From NCBI GenBank assembly GCA_965277735.1, contig CBDIDO010000003.1, forward strand, positions 3,100,001-3,164,000: a stretch of DNA of 64,000 nt, in the 5' to 3' direction. Source of the DNA: RH-AL1 sp965277735 (lineage in GTDB: Bacteria; Pseudomonadota; Alphaproteobacteria; Rhizobiales; Beijerinckiaceae). The notes under the pieces are model-generated. The model was not told where the DNA came from. It did no database searches and saw only the letters and a program-made list of their open reading frames with translations. Of the stretch, positions 1-8,779 are shown one piece after another (position 1 is the first letter of the stretch; each line of letters starts with the position of its first letter). Made by a program: the position numbers and the translations under genes.

Positions 1-1
1 A

Positions 2-139
2 AGCCGAGCAGCCGCCCGTCGTGAGGCCGTCATGCCTTGCTGCGGCGGCCGCATGATCATCATCGAGATCTTGCGCGGCACCGCTCAACCACGGGCCCCG
101 CCGGCCCCGCGCGCTTGTTCCGGGATGATGGCGTCGTGA
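2..139 (+). pseudogene. C-terminal remnant of an IS91-type transposase
   Basis: This frame enters from the left edge and ends at the TGA at 137-139. It contains PCCGGRMIIIE, the same tail (CCGGRMTIIETFERG) found at the C-terminus of the two IS91-type transposases at 18078-19271 and 47458-48650. The sequence after the stop keeps only a short match (gtgacccggcacgac) to those elements before diverging, so this is a distinct, more divergent IS91 copy of which only the 3' end lies in the window. Whether the rest of the gene is intact cannot be seen. Confidence 0.6.
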
Positions 140-532
140 CCCGGCACGACCTGACGCGACCACACGTTCGAAGCCGCCGCTTCGGCAATCGAGGACGCTT
201 ACGCTCTACGAGGGTGCGCGACCCTCAGCAAAGCCTCGACCAACTGCATGTGCTCATCTTCGCATTCGGGATCGTCCCTCATCGCAGCTCGAAGGCGGCA
301 CACGATCGGCGACAGCCACTCTCCGAGGACGCCTCAGATCCCTAAATCCCCATAGCTGCGGCGCGCAGACCCGCGGGTTCGTGCATGGGCGGCTTTCGAA
401 TGCCGGCCCTCACCAAGCTGCTCGGTTGCCGACGGCAGGCATCCGAAAACCTTCACCAACGCCGCCATTCAGGGGCACACTACCGCGCCTCCAAAGCAGA
501 CATGGCCAGAACCTCATTGGGCCGTCTACTGC
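140..532. other. intergenic stretch without a convincing gene
   Basis: The open frames here have no recognisable motif or ribosome binding site. The segment lies between the IS91 remnant and the convergent end of the minus-strand operon and probably contains decayed insertion-sequence flank. Confidence 0.5.
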
Positions 533-2686
533 TTAAGGTGTGCCGCGATCGCCTGTGATGAGACGTGTACCCCGCCGCAGGGTGAGATAACCCCAAAACC
601 ACTCGACCAGCACGCCGGCCCTGCTGCGACCGTCGATCAGAAAAAACAAATGGACGGCGCCCCAGAGCCACCATGCAGGCGCTCCCGTCAGTTTGATTCG
701 ACCAAAGTCAGCCACTGCCGCCTTTCGACCTATCGTGGCCAGGCTCCCCTGGTGTCTGTAAACGAAAGGCGCCGGAGGCGGTCGTCCCTGGAGTTTGCTG
801 CGGATCGCGCGCGCGACGTATTCCCCCGCCTGCTTCGCCGCGGGTGCCAGCCCAGGGACGGCTTCGCCCGCCCATGCCATCGATGCGCAGGTGTCGCCGA
901 TCGCAAATATGTTCTGGCAGCCCGGTACGAGGAGATCGATCCCGACCAGGATGCGTCCCGCGCGGTCGGCCTCGGCACCGAGCCAGAGCGCGGCGGCGGA
1001 TGCCTTGACGCCTGCGGCCCAAAGCACGCTGCGGGTCGGGATGAAACCGTGCGTTGTGAAGACGCCAGACGGGTCGATCTTTACAGCGCGCTCCTCGAGG
1101 AGCACATCGACGCCAAGGCGGCGTAATGCGGCGGCCGCTTCGATTGACAGCTTTTCGGCGAATGTCGGCAGGAGACGCGGTGCCGACTGGACGAGAACGA
1201 TGCGCGACACGGTCGGATCTACCGATCGAAAGTCGCCGGACATCCCAAAGCGGGCGAGCTCGGCGATGGCGCCGGCGATCTCGACCCCGGTTGGCCCTCC
1301 GCCGATGACGACGAAGGTCTGCCAGGCTCGTCGTTCGGTCGCATCTGGCGTGGACTCCGCTTCCTCGAACGCGCGGAGGATACGTCGTCGCACGGCGGTA
1401 GCGTCGTCGACGGATTTTAAGCCAGGTGCCAAGTCGCTCCATTCGTCATGGCCGAAATATGCGTGCTGTGCGCCCGTCGCGAGGACAAGCGTGTCGTACG
1501 CAATGCGGGCGGGTCCGATCACCACCTCCTGCGCGGCGCGATCGACCCCCGTGACCGTGCCGAGCAAGACGCGAATGTTCTCGTAGCCGCGAAACATGCC
1601 ACGGATCGGCGTCGCGATATCAGACGCCGACAGCCCCGCGGTCGCAACCTGATAGAGGAGCGGTTGGAACAGATGGTAATTGTGCTGATCGATCAGTGTG
1701 ACGTGGCAGTCGCAACCGCCGAGGCCACGAGAGACCGCGCATCCGGCGAAACCGGCGCCGACAACGACGACGCGATGCGCGCCCTGTCGCGGCGGCGGGA
1801 TCATGGCATGCAGTTTGCCGCCGAGCCACGCATCGATCGCAATTCCGCCGCCACCGTCGATCACGAGGAAGCCTAGGAGAAGCACCCAATACGTCGCGTC
1901 GCTCGCGATCGTGGCGCTGCCGATCGGCGCCAGCACGAGAAGTCCGAAAGCGACGACTCGGGTCGCGAGACCGCCGGCGAGCAGCGCGGCGCCGAGAAAC
2001 AAAGCGACATCCGGCAGCGATGCGGTCAGCCCCGGAGTCGAAGGCAGCATGGCCATTGCATCGCGGAGGCCGGGTTCGACCGGCATGATCGGCGTGTCGC
2101 CGGAACGGTTGACAAGCACCGCAGCGACCAGCAGACGAAGCACCAAAAATAAAATCGATGGTCCGTGCCTGTCGAGCTTGTCCTGGATCGTCGTGACAAG
2201 GCGGGCGCCTGGCAACGCGCTCGACGCCACGCCGCGGCCGAACAAACCATCCAGCGATAGACGGCCGGCGCCGCGCACCAACAGACAGGCAAACAGCATG
2301 GCCAGAAAGACGTGAACGGTCTCGCGTCCCGGCCGGAGCATGGCGACCGGAATCAGCATCAAAACCGAAACTGGCCGCACCGCGAGGCCGAGGAGGAACA
2401 ACACTGGGAGGAGCGCGAGGGCCGTCGAACCCCAGCCGCTCGATGCGACCCGCTGAAAGGTATCGAACCACCACGCACGTCCCAAGGTGGCGGAGAGATT
2501 CTGCCCCGTACCACGCATCAACGCGATGGGTAGCGTCAGGAAAGCCTGTGCGAGCCAGACCCGGGACAGCAGCAGGAGCCAAGGCTCGAAAAGTCCGACT
2601 AGCTCGGAGCCGACCTTGAGCGGGGCCGCCAACGCCCGCGCGCCTTTGAGAGCCGTTTCGTAAGCATCGAACCCGGCCGCAGCCAT
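533..2686 (-). CDS. DoxX-like membrane domain fused to type II NADH dehydrogenase
   Basis: A 717-aa protein. Residues ~30-290 are hydrophobic, with repeated transmembrane segments of the DoxX/SURF4-like type. The remaining ~420 residues are a complete NDH-2: an FAD Rossmann motif (VVVVGAGFAG), the family signature NYHLFQPLLYQVATAGLS, a second dinucleotide motif (VVIGGGPTGVEIAG) for NADH, the FAD-binding segment NIFAIGDTC, and the C-terminal ATIGRKAA element near the quinone site. NDH-2 oxidises NADH and reduces quinone without pumping protons. The start at 2686 is preferred because GGAGGG lies just upstream; an in-frame ATG 19 codons further up is possible. It lies 25 bp after the PLP-enzyme gene and is probably the last gene of the long operon. 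The fusion may couple NADH oxidation to a membrane-bound redox partner (inference). Confidence 0.88.
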   Translation of the reverse strand: MAAAGFDAYETALKGARALAAPLKVGSELVGLFEPWLLLLSRVWLAQAFLTLPIALMRGTGQNLSATLGRAWWFDTFQRVASSGWGSTALALLPVLFLLGLAVRPVSVLMLIPVAMLRPGRETVHVFLAMLFACLLVRGAGRLSLDGLFGRGVASSALPGARLVTTIQDKLDRHGPSILFLVLRLLVAAVLVNRSGDTPIMPVEPGLRDAMAMLPSTPGLTASLPDVALFLGAALLAGGLATRVVAFGLLVLAPIGSATIASDATYWVLLLGFLVIDGGGGIAIDAWLGGKLHAMIPPPRQGAHRVVVVGAGFAGCAVSRGLGGCDCHVTLIDQHNYHLFQPLLYQVATAGLSASDIATPIRGMFRGYENIRVLLGTVTGVDRAAQEVVIGPARIAYDTLVLATGAQHAYFGHDEWSDLAPGLKSVDDATAVRRRILRAFEEAESTPDATERRAWQTFVVIGGGPTGVEIAGAIAELARFGMSGDFRSVDPTVSRIVLVQSAPRLLPTFAEKLSIEAAAALRRLGVDVLLEERAVKIDPSGVFTTHGFIPTRSVLWAAGVKASAAALWLGAEADRAGRILVGIDLLVPGCQNIFAIGDTCASMAWAGEAVPGLAPAAKQAGEYVARAIRSKLQGRPPPAPFVYRHQGSLATIGRKAAVADFGRIKLTGAPAWWLWGAVHLFFLIDGRSRAGVLVEWFWGYLTLRRGTRLITGDRGTP

Positions 2687-2711
2687 TTCTCCCTCCTCGA
2701 TGCCACCAGGC

Positions 2712-3653
2712 TCAACTGTGGGAAAGGCGGGGATAGAGCGCACCAGTCAGGACGCATACGACGGGCTGCGACGTATTTAGAGCACCCAAATTCGACAAGA
2801 CCCCCAGCGCCTCAAACGTCCCACCTTCCGCAGGGTCCAAAGGTTTGCCCATGGCTGCGCTCATGATCTGAACACCGTAACGAAACGCGTCGTCGCTGAC
2901 CCTGACATCAATCGCTCCCGATTCCTGGAGCACGGCAACTTGTGGCGTGAGGACGTCGGTGGCGATTGAGGCCGCCATGGCGGCGTCGCCGGCCGCGGCG
3001 CGCACGAGGCACATTGTCGATATGCGCCCAAGCCGTGCGAGATGCTGCTCGATCGCCGTCGCGCCGTCGCCGTAGCAGGTGGGCACGATCACGATCGGGG
3101 AGTCGGTCACCGCATCGGCGATGGACTGTGCGATGCGCCGATAACCGGCGGCGCCCGGCATCAGCGCACCCGCGCGCAGATCGTCCAACAATGTCGCGGC
3201 ATACCACCCATCGGACTGGAACCCGCGCAGCGCAGCGTGCACCGCCGCACGATCTGGATATCGGTATACCTTCGCACCGAGGGCTAGCAGACTGTCGATC
3301 ACGTCCGGAGGTGTTCGCGTGTAGACAAGGACGGCTGCCTCGATCCCGAGCGCACGGCAGACGTGGGAGATGGCCCGCCCGTGATTGCCAGAGGACGCGA
3401 CCACGACTTTTCGGTAGCCCGAACGCATAGCTTCCTCGACTGCGAGAGGTGCGGCGCAATCCTTCCATGAGCGCGTCGGACCCTGCGTGACATCGCAGAT
3501 CAAAATGTCGGCCGCGAAGGCGGCCGACAGCTGGGGCGAGGGAAGGCAAGGAATCGGAAAAAAGTGCCCGTGTGCGCCGGCGACATGGGCCGGTGCGCCT
3601 GAGACAATCTCCGCCGAGGCGTCGCAACATGCCTGTACAAAATGCGACCTCAT
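2712..3653 (-). CDS. fold-type II PLP-dependent enzyme (threonine synthase/cysteate synthase-like)
   Basis: A 313-aa protein. The motif QGPTRSWKDCAA near residue 55-65 places a lysine where fold-type II enzymes (threonine synthase, cysteate synthase, threonine dehydratase) form the PLP Schiff base, and SSGNHGRAISHV is the phosphate/substrate-binding S-S-G-N loop. The start overlaps the stop of the upstream glycosyltransferase as ATGA, so the two are probably translationally coupled. The substrate is not predictable: this is not the housekeeping thrC type, and the context (glycosyltransferases, radical SAM protein) suggests beta-substitution or elimination on a phosphorylated amino acid in a specialised pathway. 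Confidence 0.75.
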   Translation of the reverse strand: MRSHFVQACCDASAEIVSGAPAHVAGAHGHFFPIPCLPSPQLSAAFAADILICDVTQGPTRSWKDCAAPLAVEEAMRSGYRKVVVASSGNHGRAISHVCRALGIEAAVLVYTRTPPDVIDSLLALGAKVYRYPDRAAVHAALRGFQSDGWYAATLLDDLRAGALMPGAAGYRRIAQSIADAVTDSPIVIVPTCYGDGATAIEQHLARLGRISTMCLVRAAAGDAAMAASIATDVLTPQVAVLQESGAIDVRVSDDAFRYGVQIMSAAMGKPLDPAEGGTFEALGVLSNLGALNTSQPVVCVLTGALYPRLSHS

Positions 3654-4308
3654 AATTTCACCGCTTGAGTTTGTGTCGTGCGCTCTCGTGCCACGCGCAG
3701 GAACGTCGCTACTATCCGCGTGCCAGCCTTGATCGTCCCGCGCAGGCTGCCGGCGACTTTGGACGTGCCGCCAATTCGACACCTGTTGTGGACCGGCAGT
3801 TCCAGGATCCGAAGCCCGGCGCGCGCCGCGCGCATCTGCATCTCGAGATTCCAGCCGTAACTCATCTCGCGCATGTCGAGGAAGAGCAGGGTCTGGCGAG
3901 AGATCGCACGAACAGATAGCCGGCGGCAATCTGATGCCACGCCATGCCGCCGGGATCTCGAGTCCCGCTCACGCGCGAACCGATGACGAAGTCGTGCGTG
4001 CCGGCGACGATCGGCGCTGCAAGCGTTCCGATCGCGTTCGGATCATCCGCGCCGTCGCCATCCATGAAGACCATGATCGCATCGTCCGGCGCGGCCATGG
4101 CGGCTTTCAGGCACGCGCGGCCGTAGCCGCGCCCCGCCTCGATGACCATGGCGCCGGCGCGCGCGGCGATCAAGCATGTGCCATCGGTGCTGCCACCATC
4201 GGCAATGATGATCGTCGAGACGACGCTGCGCGGAATCTCGTCGAGAAGAACACCGATCGATTCGGCCTCGTTGAGCGTCGGGATGGCGACGACGAGCGGC
4301 TGCGCCAT
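3650..4308 (-). pseudogene. GT2 (dolichyl-phosphate mannosyltransferase-like) glycosyltransferase, broken by a deletion
   Basis: The N-terminal part (from ATG 4308) reads VVAIPTLNEAESIG, then IIADGGSTDGT and MDGDGADDP, the nucleotide-sugar and metal-binding motifs of GT2 family, up to WHQIAAGYLF. The rest (DMREMSYGWNLEMQMRAARAG, then GGTSKVAGSLRGT) is in another frame. In homologues about 20 residues separate these parts, so roughly 60 nt plus a frame shift were lost near 3909-3914. The start overlaps the radical SAM stop as TGATG and the end overlaps the PLP gene as ATGA, so the operon layout persists although the enzyme is almost certainly inactive. A local assembly error is the alternative. 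Confidence 0.8.
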
Positions 4309-5375
4309 CAAAGGCTCCAGCGAAGGCCGCAACTCGCGCAGGCTTTGGGCGGGACGTCGGAGAGAAGGGCCTCGCGGAAATCACGGTAGGCGGCCCCGTT
4401 CCAGATGTCGCGCAGACTCTCCTTGGTCGCATCGCCAAGCGTGTAATTCTCGTAGCCGCGCTGCGAAAACGGCGCGATGCAGCACGGCAGCGCACGGCCG
4501 TTGGCGGTGAAGTACATGACCGACCAGGGGCGCCGGCATAGCGACCACGGCGATCCGTCTTCCTGACGTCTGAGGCTCATGCCCGGCTCGGAGGCGGCGC
4601 CCGACGCGCGGAACGTCATGCCGAGCGATTCTGCCAGCCGCTCCGCCTCGGCGATATGCACCGCCTCCTCGGCGTTCATCTGCTCGTAGAGCGCCTGATC
4701 CGGCCGCGCGAGACCGATCGACTCGTCCTCGAAGAACACGAGGCGCTGGAGGTAGACTTCCTTCACGCCGATGTCGGCGGCGACGCGGACGAAGTCGGGC
4801 AGTTCACCGATCGTCTCCTTGAGGCCCGTGAGCCATGCCGACACCTTAAGGAGCGCATGTCCCCCACGTTCCTGGATTTCGCGGAAGCGTTTCACGTTGT
4901 GGAGGATGCGGGCGAAGTAATTCTTGCCGCGAACGGCCAGATACGATGTCGGATTCGACGCATCGAGCGACACGCGCATCTCGTCGAGCCCGGCGTCGAT
5001 CATGGCGCGGCCGTTGCGCTCGGTCAGCAATGTCCCGTTCGTGTTGAACAGGGTATAGATGCCGCGATCCTTTAGGTAGCGGACCATCTGCTGCAGGTTC
5101 TTCACCAGCATCGGCTCGCCGACGCCGTGAAGCACCGCCCGCTGCACGTTCGGCATCTGGTCGACGATCGACGTGAAGAGCTCCCACGACATGTCGGCCG
5201 GCGGCTCCAGCTCGACATAGGTGCGCGGGCACGTCGTGCAGAGCAGATTGCAGCGGTTCGTCACCTCCAGATAGAGGCAGACCGGGTCGCGTTCGGTGCG
5301 CTTTTTCCGCTGCGGCGCCACGCTCTCGAAGTAACGGCGCGGATTAACCGGCTTCGACGGCGACAAGGTCTCCAT
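4308..5375 (-). CDS. radical SAM/SPASM domain protein
   Basis: A 355-aa protein. CNLLCTTC near residue 42-50 is the radical SAM CxxxCxxC motif that binds the [4Fe-4S] cluster and S-adenosylmethionine. The C-terminus carries SPASM-type cysteines (CRRPWSVMYF, LPCCIAPF, CASCGLRW) for auxiliary clusters. SPASM proteins modify peptides or small carbohydrate/amino substrates. The start at ATG 5375 is chosen because AAGGA lies at good spacing; it overlaps the end of the GT87 gene by 32 bp, while an upstream ATG would overlap further. The gene is followed by a glycosyltransferase and PLP enzyme in overlapping arrangement. No obvious precursor peptide was seen beside it, so a non-peptide substrate is plausible (inference). 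Confidence 0.85.
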   Translation of the reverse strand: METLSPSKPVNPRRYFESVAPQRKKRTERDPVCLYLEVTNRCNLLCTTCPRTYVELEPPADMSWELFTSIVDQMPNVQRAVLHGVGEPMLVKNLQQMVRYLKDRGIYTLFNTNGTLLTERNGRAMIDAGLDEMRVSLDASNPTSYLAVRGKNYFARILHNVKRFREIQERGGHALLKVSAWLTGLKETIGELPDFVRVAADIGVKEVYLQRLVFFEDESIGLARPDQALYEQMNAEEAVHIAEAERLAESLGMTFRASGAASEPGMSLRRQEDGSPWSLCRRPWSVMYFTANGRALPCCIAPFSQRGYENYTLGDATKESLRDIWNGAAYRDFREALLSDVPPKACASCGLRWSL

Positions 5376-6678
5376 GTCGTTTCCTTCTTTCGCGGAAGAG
5401 GCGGACGCCGAACTCGCATAGCGCAATCGCCAGGAAGGGCAGGAACACCATCGAGCCTCCGACGAAGTCGTAGGGCCAATAGAGATTGTTCATGAACGTC
5501 GCGGCGCCCGTGAGCCAGATGACCGACCATGACGGGTAGAAGCACAGAAAAGGCACGAGCCATGCCACGTACCAGATGTAGTGCGGAGACATCAGGAAGG
5601 TGAAGGTCGTCGCGATCAGGAAGGCGCCGCAGATATCGACCGAGGCTGTACGTTCACGAAACGCAATCACCAGGCCAAGGCCGAGCAGGATCACAGCGAC
5701 CAGCGGCCAGTAGAAGGCAAAGGCGGTCTGCGGCAGGCCGGGCGCGAGGTACTTTGCGAGAAGCCAGGGGTAGACAGCGAGGCCGTCCGAGAGATGCTCC
5801 TCGGTCGAGTAGCCTGCGGAATAGCCCAGCACTTTCTTCCCGGCGCTGATATAGGGCAGATAGAGCAAGACGATCGTCACGAAACCGGCAAGCGGCAGCT
5901 TCCAATCCCACCTGCGATAGAGCGCCGGCCCGATGAGGACGGGAAAGATTTTGGTCAGCGTCGCGGCGCCAAGCGCGATGCCGGCCCAGACCGGCCGCCG
6001 TGCCTCCGCCGCGAGAAGCGAGAGGCAGAGACAGGCGACTGCGACAGAGTCGATATGGCCGTCCGCGGCGAACTCCCAGATCGGCACCGGGTGCCAAGCA
6101 TACAGCAGGATGCGAGTCGGCGGGATCTGTCGCGCCTTGAGTAGCCGCATCAACGCCCAGATCGTCAGACCGTCGAAGCCGACCATCACCGACTTCATCA
6201 CCCAGAGCTGCTGGCTGATCCGCGTCGTTAGGAAGAAAACGATCTGGGCGAAGGGCGGGTAGATTGTCGGCGCGTAGTCCTTGCGATTGATCTCCGGGTA
6301 GATTTCGTCGTCGCGCAGGAAAGCGAGCGAAGGGTCGGCCGGGATGTGCCCATAAGGGTTGATGCCGGCGCCCTGCACGCGCCCGTCCCACACGTATCTG
6401 TTGATATCGGTCGACTCGATACCGATCGGGACGGCCATTACGCGAAGCGCGGCGGCGACGATGATGATCAGGGCGACCGCGCGACGCGTTCCGGCGGGAT
6501 CGGCACCCGTGTCAAGAAGTACGACGATGACGGCAAAGACGTAGATGGGGACTTCCACCCACATGTAGTTGACGATCGAATCGTAGGAATCGGGAAGGAT
6601 GGACCAGCCGAGAATGATCTCGACAGCCATCGTCAGCGCAGCCAGCCCCGTAAGCCAGAACAACGAGCGTCGCGTCAT
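5344..6678 (-). CDS. GT87-like polyprenyl-phosphate mannosyltransferase (multi-pass membrane)
   Basis: A 444-aa, strongly hydrophobic protein with about ten membrane segments. Features shared with GT87/GT-C enzymes include an acidic loop after the second helix (IESTDINRYVWDGRV), the following GINPYGHIP and the segment TKIFPVLIGPALYRRW. These enzymes transfer mannose-type sugars from polyprenyl phosphate on the periplasmic side. The start overlaps the DUF2064 stop as ATGA, and the downstream end overlaps the radical SAM gene. Together with the GT2 pseudogene, whose family makes polyprenyl-phosphate sugars, it would form a donor-synthesis/transfer pair, now apparently broken. Confidence 0.8.
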   Translation of the reverse strand: MTRRSLFWLTGLAALTMAVEIILGWSILPDSYDSIVNYMWVEVPIYVFAVIVVLLDTGADPAGTRRAVALIIIVAAALRVMAVPIGIESTDINRYVWDGRVQGAGINPYGHIPADPSLAFLRDDEIYPEINRKDYAPTIYPPFAQIVFFLTTRISQQLWVMKSVMVGFDGLTIWALMRLLKARQIPPTRILLYAWHPVPIWEFAADGHIDSVAVACLCLSLLAAEARRPVWAGIALGAATLTKIFPVLIGPALYRRWDWKLPLAGFVTIVLLYLPYISAGKKVLGYSAGYSTEEHLSDGLAVYPWLLAKYLAPGLPQTAFAFYWPLVAVILLGLGLVIAFRERTASVDICGAFLIATTFTFLMSPHYIWYVAWLVPFLCFYPSWSVIWLTGAATFMNNLYWPYDFVGGSMVFLPFLAIALCEFGVRLFRERRKRHGDLVAVEAG

Positions 6679-7442
6679 TGCATCCCCGCGCGATCATGCG
6701 GGCAGCTGACGTCAGGCAGGCTCGCAAGCACGGCCCGCGTGTTCGGTGCTTCGGCTGGCGTCAGGCCGATCGGCCCGAAGCCCTGCCCGCCGCGAAGTTC
6801 GGCACATAAAATCTTGAACGATAGCGCGTCATCCACGTCGTACCATGCCGGCAAACGGTGCACGTCTAGCCCCAGGTCTGCGGCGCGTTGCAAGGTCTCC
6901 CGAGTTACGTGCTCCGTGCTCCAGGTGATGTTTGCGAACAGGTGCTCGTGCATCGCCTTCATGCCGAGCAGATAATAGCCGCCGTCGTTCGACGGTCCGA
7001 GAACGATACGATCGCCAGGTTCGGCCAAGACTCTGGCAGCCTCGAGCAGAATCTCCGTCGGCAGGGTCGGACTGTCGGAGTTGAGAACACAGGCCGCCTT
7101 GTGTCCGTTAGCGAACACGTGCCGGATCGCCGCCTTCAGCGTCTCGCCGAACGTCGCCTCCCAGGCCACGAACCGCGCGATATGGTCGGGAAGAAAATCG
7201 AAAAAGTCGATCTCGTCCGGTGGCCCGAACGCGACGTAGCCGGCGATCGAACCGGTCGCGCAGGCGGCCGAGAGGTTGTCGGCGATGTCCTTGAGAAACG
7301 CTGTGTTCAAAAGCGCGGCGGTCTCCGCGCCGACAATGCTGCCGAGCCGCGTTTTCGTGCGACCGGCCAAGGACGCCTTCGCCATGACAGCGACGCCACA
7401 CCCGGGAAGCGCTCGATCTTCAAGCAGAGCATCGGTCTCCAT
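6675..7442 (-). CDS. DUF2064 / TIGR04282-type nucleotidyl- or glycosyltransferase
   Basis: A 255-aa protein with the DUF2064 layout: VAVMAKASLAGRTKTRLG near the N-terminus (nucleotide-binding loop as in CofC-like enzymes), then NSDSPTLP, LGPSNDGGYYLLGM and WYDVDDALSF, which are conserved acidic/metal and substrate motifs of this GT-A fold. The exact reaction is unknown; related proteins occur in sugar- and phospholipid-modifying clusters. The start at 7442 is uncertain because no strong Shine-Dalgarno is visible; an alternative ATG at 7502 would add 20 residues. The stop overlaps the GT87 start (ATGA), indicating co-translation. Confidence 0.75.
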   Translation of the reverse strand: METDALLEDRALPGCGVAVMAKASLAGRTKTRLGSIVGAETAALLNTAFLKDIADNLSAACATGSIAGYVAFGPPDEIDFFDFLPDHIARFVAWEATFGETLKAAIRHVFANGHKAACVLNSDSPTLPTEILLEAARVLAEPGDRIVLGPSNDGGYYLLGMKAMHEHLFANITWSTEHVTRETLQRAADLGLDVHRLPAWYDVDDALSFKILCAELRGGQGFGPIGLTPAEAPNTRAVLASLPDVSCPHDRAGMQ

Positions 7443-7539
7443 CACGGGCACTACGCCGAGGCGGCAGCGCGGGTTACACGCCCACTGGCGCGGGATAGAC
7501 ATCTTGGCAAAAAGTCCGCCAATCGTAAGCCGGCTCCGA

Positions 7540-8004
7540 TCAATGTGAGGGCTTCGCGAGAGGCACGCTGACACTGGCATCGCATGCGAGAATGGTATCG
7601 GTGCCGTCCCGGTAGGCGGGAAATTTATCAAGCTGATCCGGTGTGAACTCGACGATCTCCATGAAACGGCCCGACACGGCCATGGCGTCAACGGGCACCG
7701 CGATAGGGCGCGCCCCGAAGCCGAAGACACCGCCGTAGTCGACGACGACCAGGATCGCGCCGTCAGCCGCGCGAACGATCTTCTTGACGTAGCCGAGGAT
7801 CGGTTGGCTCTCAAACGGCTGCAGGACGGCGTGGTGGATCAAGGTGCCGACCACGACCGGCTGCGGGAACCGGTCCGCCGCCTTCTCGGCGAGCGTCTGC
7901 GGCTTGTCGTTATTGTCGTCGTTGTCATCATCATCGCCCGCCCAGGCGGAGCCTATGAGAAGGCCTGTCAGGACGAGCACGAGAGCGAGGCCGCGGCGCG
8001 ACAT
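7540..8004 (-). CDS. exported acidic protein with PRC-barrel-like core
   Basis: A 154-aa protein. It opens with a signal peptide (MSRRGLALVLVLTGLLIGSAWA), then an Asp/Asn run (GDDDDNDDNNDK). The body contains GYVKKIVRAADGAILVVVDYGG and ARPIAVPVDAMAV, alternating strands that resemble a PRC-barrel; that assignment is tentative. The start follows the Mo-oxidoreductase stop with one base between them, so it belongs to the same transcript. It may be a periplasmic partner of the molybdoenzyme (inference). Confidence 0.6.
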   Translation of the reverse strand: MSRRGLALVLVLTGLLIGSAWAGDDDDNDDNNDKPQTLAEKAADRFPQPVVVGTLIHHAVLQPFESQPILGYVKKIVRAADGAILVVVDYGGVFGFGARPIAVPVDAMAVSGRFMEIVEFTPDQLDKFPAYRDGTDTILACDASVSVPLAKPSH

Positions 8005-8005
8005 G

Positions 8006-8779
8006 TCAGAGCCCCGCGAACCAGTTGAAGCCGCTCTTCTCCCAATAACCACCGGGATAGGTGTTCGTCACCTCGATCGCCGTGATCCATTTCGGGTTCT
8101 TGTAGCCGAGCTTCGTCGACATGCGCAGCCGCAGGGGATAGCCAAACGGCGCCGCCAGCGTCTCCTTCGCATAGGTGGTCGCGAGCAGCGTCTGCGGATG
8201 CAGCGCTGTCGCCATGTCGATGCTGCTGGGATAATCGTCGGCCGTCTTGAACGCCACGTACTTGGCCGTCAGGTCGGCGCCGACACGTTCGAGGAAGGTG
8301 CGGAACGGCACGCCCGACCATTCGCCGATATAGTCCCAGCCCTCGACGCAGACATGCCGAATGATCTCGTCCTGCTGTGGTAGCGCAGCGAGCTTTGGCA
8401 AGGTCCACGGCCGCTTGTCAGCGATCAGGCCGGACAGCTCGAGTTTCCAGTCGTTTCCGTCGATCTCGTGGACGTCGTCTACGTCGTAATAGGCGTTGAA
8501 GCGCGGCGGCTTGAGGACCATCGACTCCGGATAGGTCGGCGCGAGCTTCGTCGGGTCGAACAGGAATTGCTGGACGCGATCGTTGAACGACGACAGCGAC
8601 AGCAGAGCCGATTGCACGGAGGACGGCTCGCCGACATCGCAGCCGGTGAGCATCGTCAGCGCCCCCAACGTCAGGCTCCCGCGCAAAAAACCGCGGCGCT
8701 CGATCGAGCGGATGAGCGGACGATGATCGTCGAGGATCGCGGGATCGGGGACCTTGTCGGGCCTGAAGATCGATTTCAT
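8006..8779 (-). CDS. molybdopterin-dependent oxidoreductase (sulfite oxidase/MsrP fold)
   Basis: A 257-aa protein. ERRGFLRGSLTLGALTMLTGC is a twin-arginine-type signal with a cysteine that may also be lipidated. RHVCVEGWDYIGEWSGVPF is the sulfite-oxidase-family segment with the molybdenum-ligating cysteine, and AAPFGYPLRLRMSTKLGYKNPKW is the conserved C-terminal part. It therefore acts in the periplasm on an unknown oxo-transfer substrate, with electrons probably exchanged through the b-type cytochrome encoded immediately upstream (4-bp ATGA overlap). It differs from classic MsrP-MsrQ in having a b561-like partner. The start at 8779 is the ATG within this overlap. Confidence 0.85.
   Translation of the reverse strand: MKSIFRPDKVPDPAILDDHRPLIRSIERRGFLRGSLTLGALTMLTGCDVGEPSSVQSALLSLSSFNDRVQQFLFDPTKLAPTYPESMVLKPPRFNAYYDVDDVHEIDGNDWKLELSGLIADKRPWTLPKLAALPQQDEIIRHVCVEGWDYIGEWSGVPFRTFLERVGADLTAKYVAFKTADDYPSSIDMATALHPQTLLATTYAKETLAAPFGYPLRLRMSTKLGYKNPKWITAIEVTNTYPGGYWEKSGFNWFAGL

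Noticed and set aside
2712..7442. Arsenosugar biosynthesis cluster (TIGR04282-type protein, GT2, radical SAM)
   Set aside because: The radical SAM protein has a SPASM C-terminus rather than the ArsS architecture, and no ars genes are nearby.
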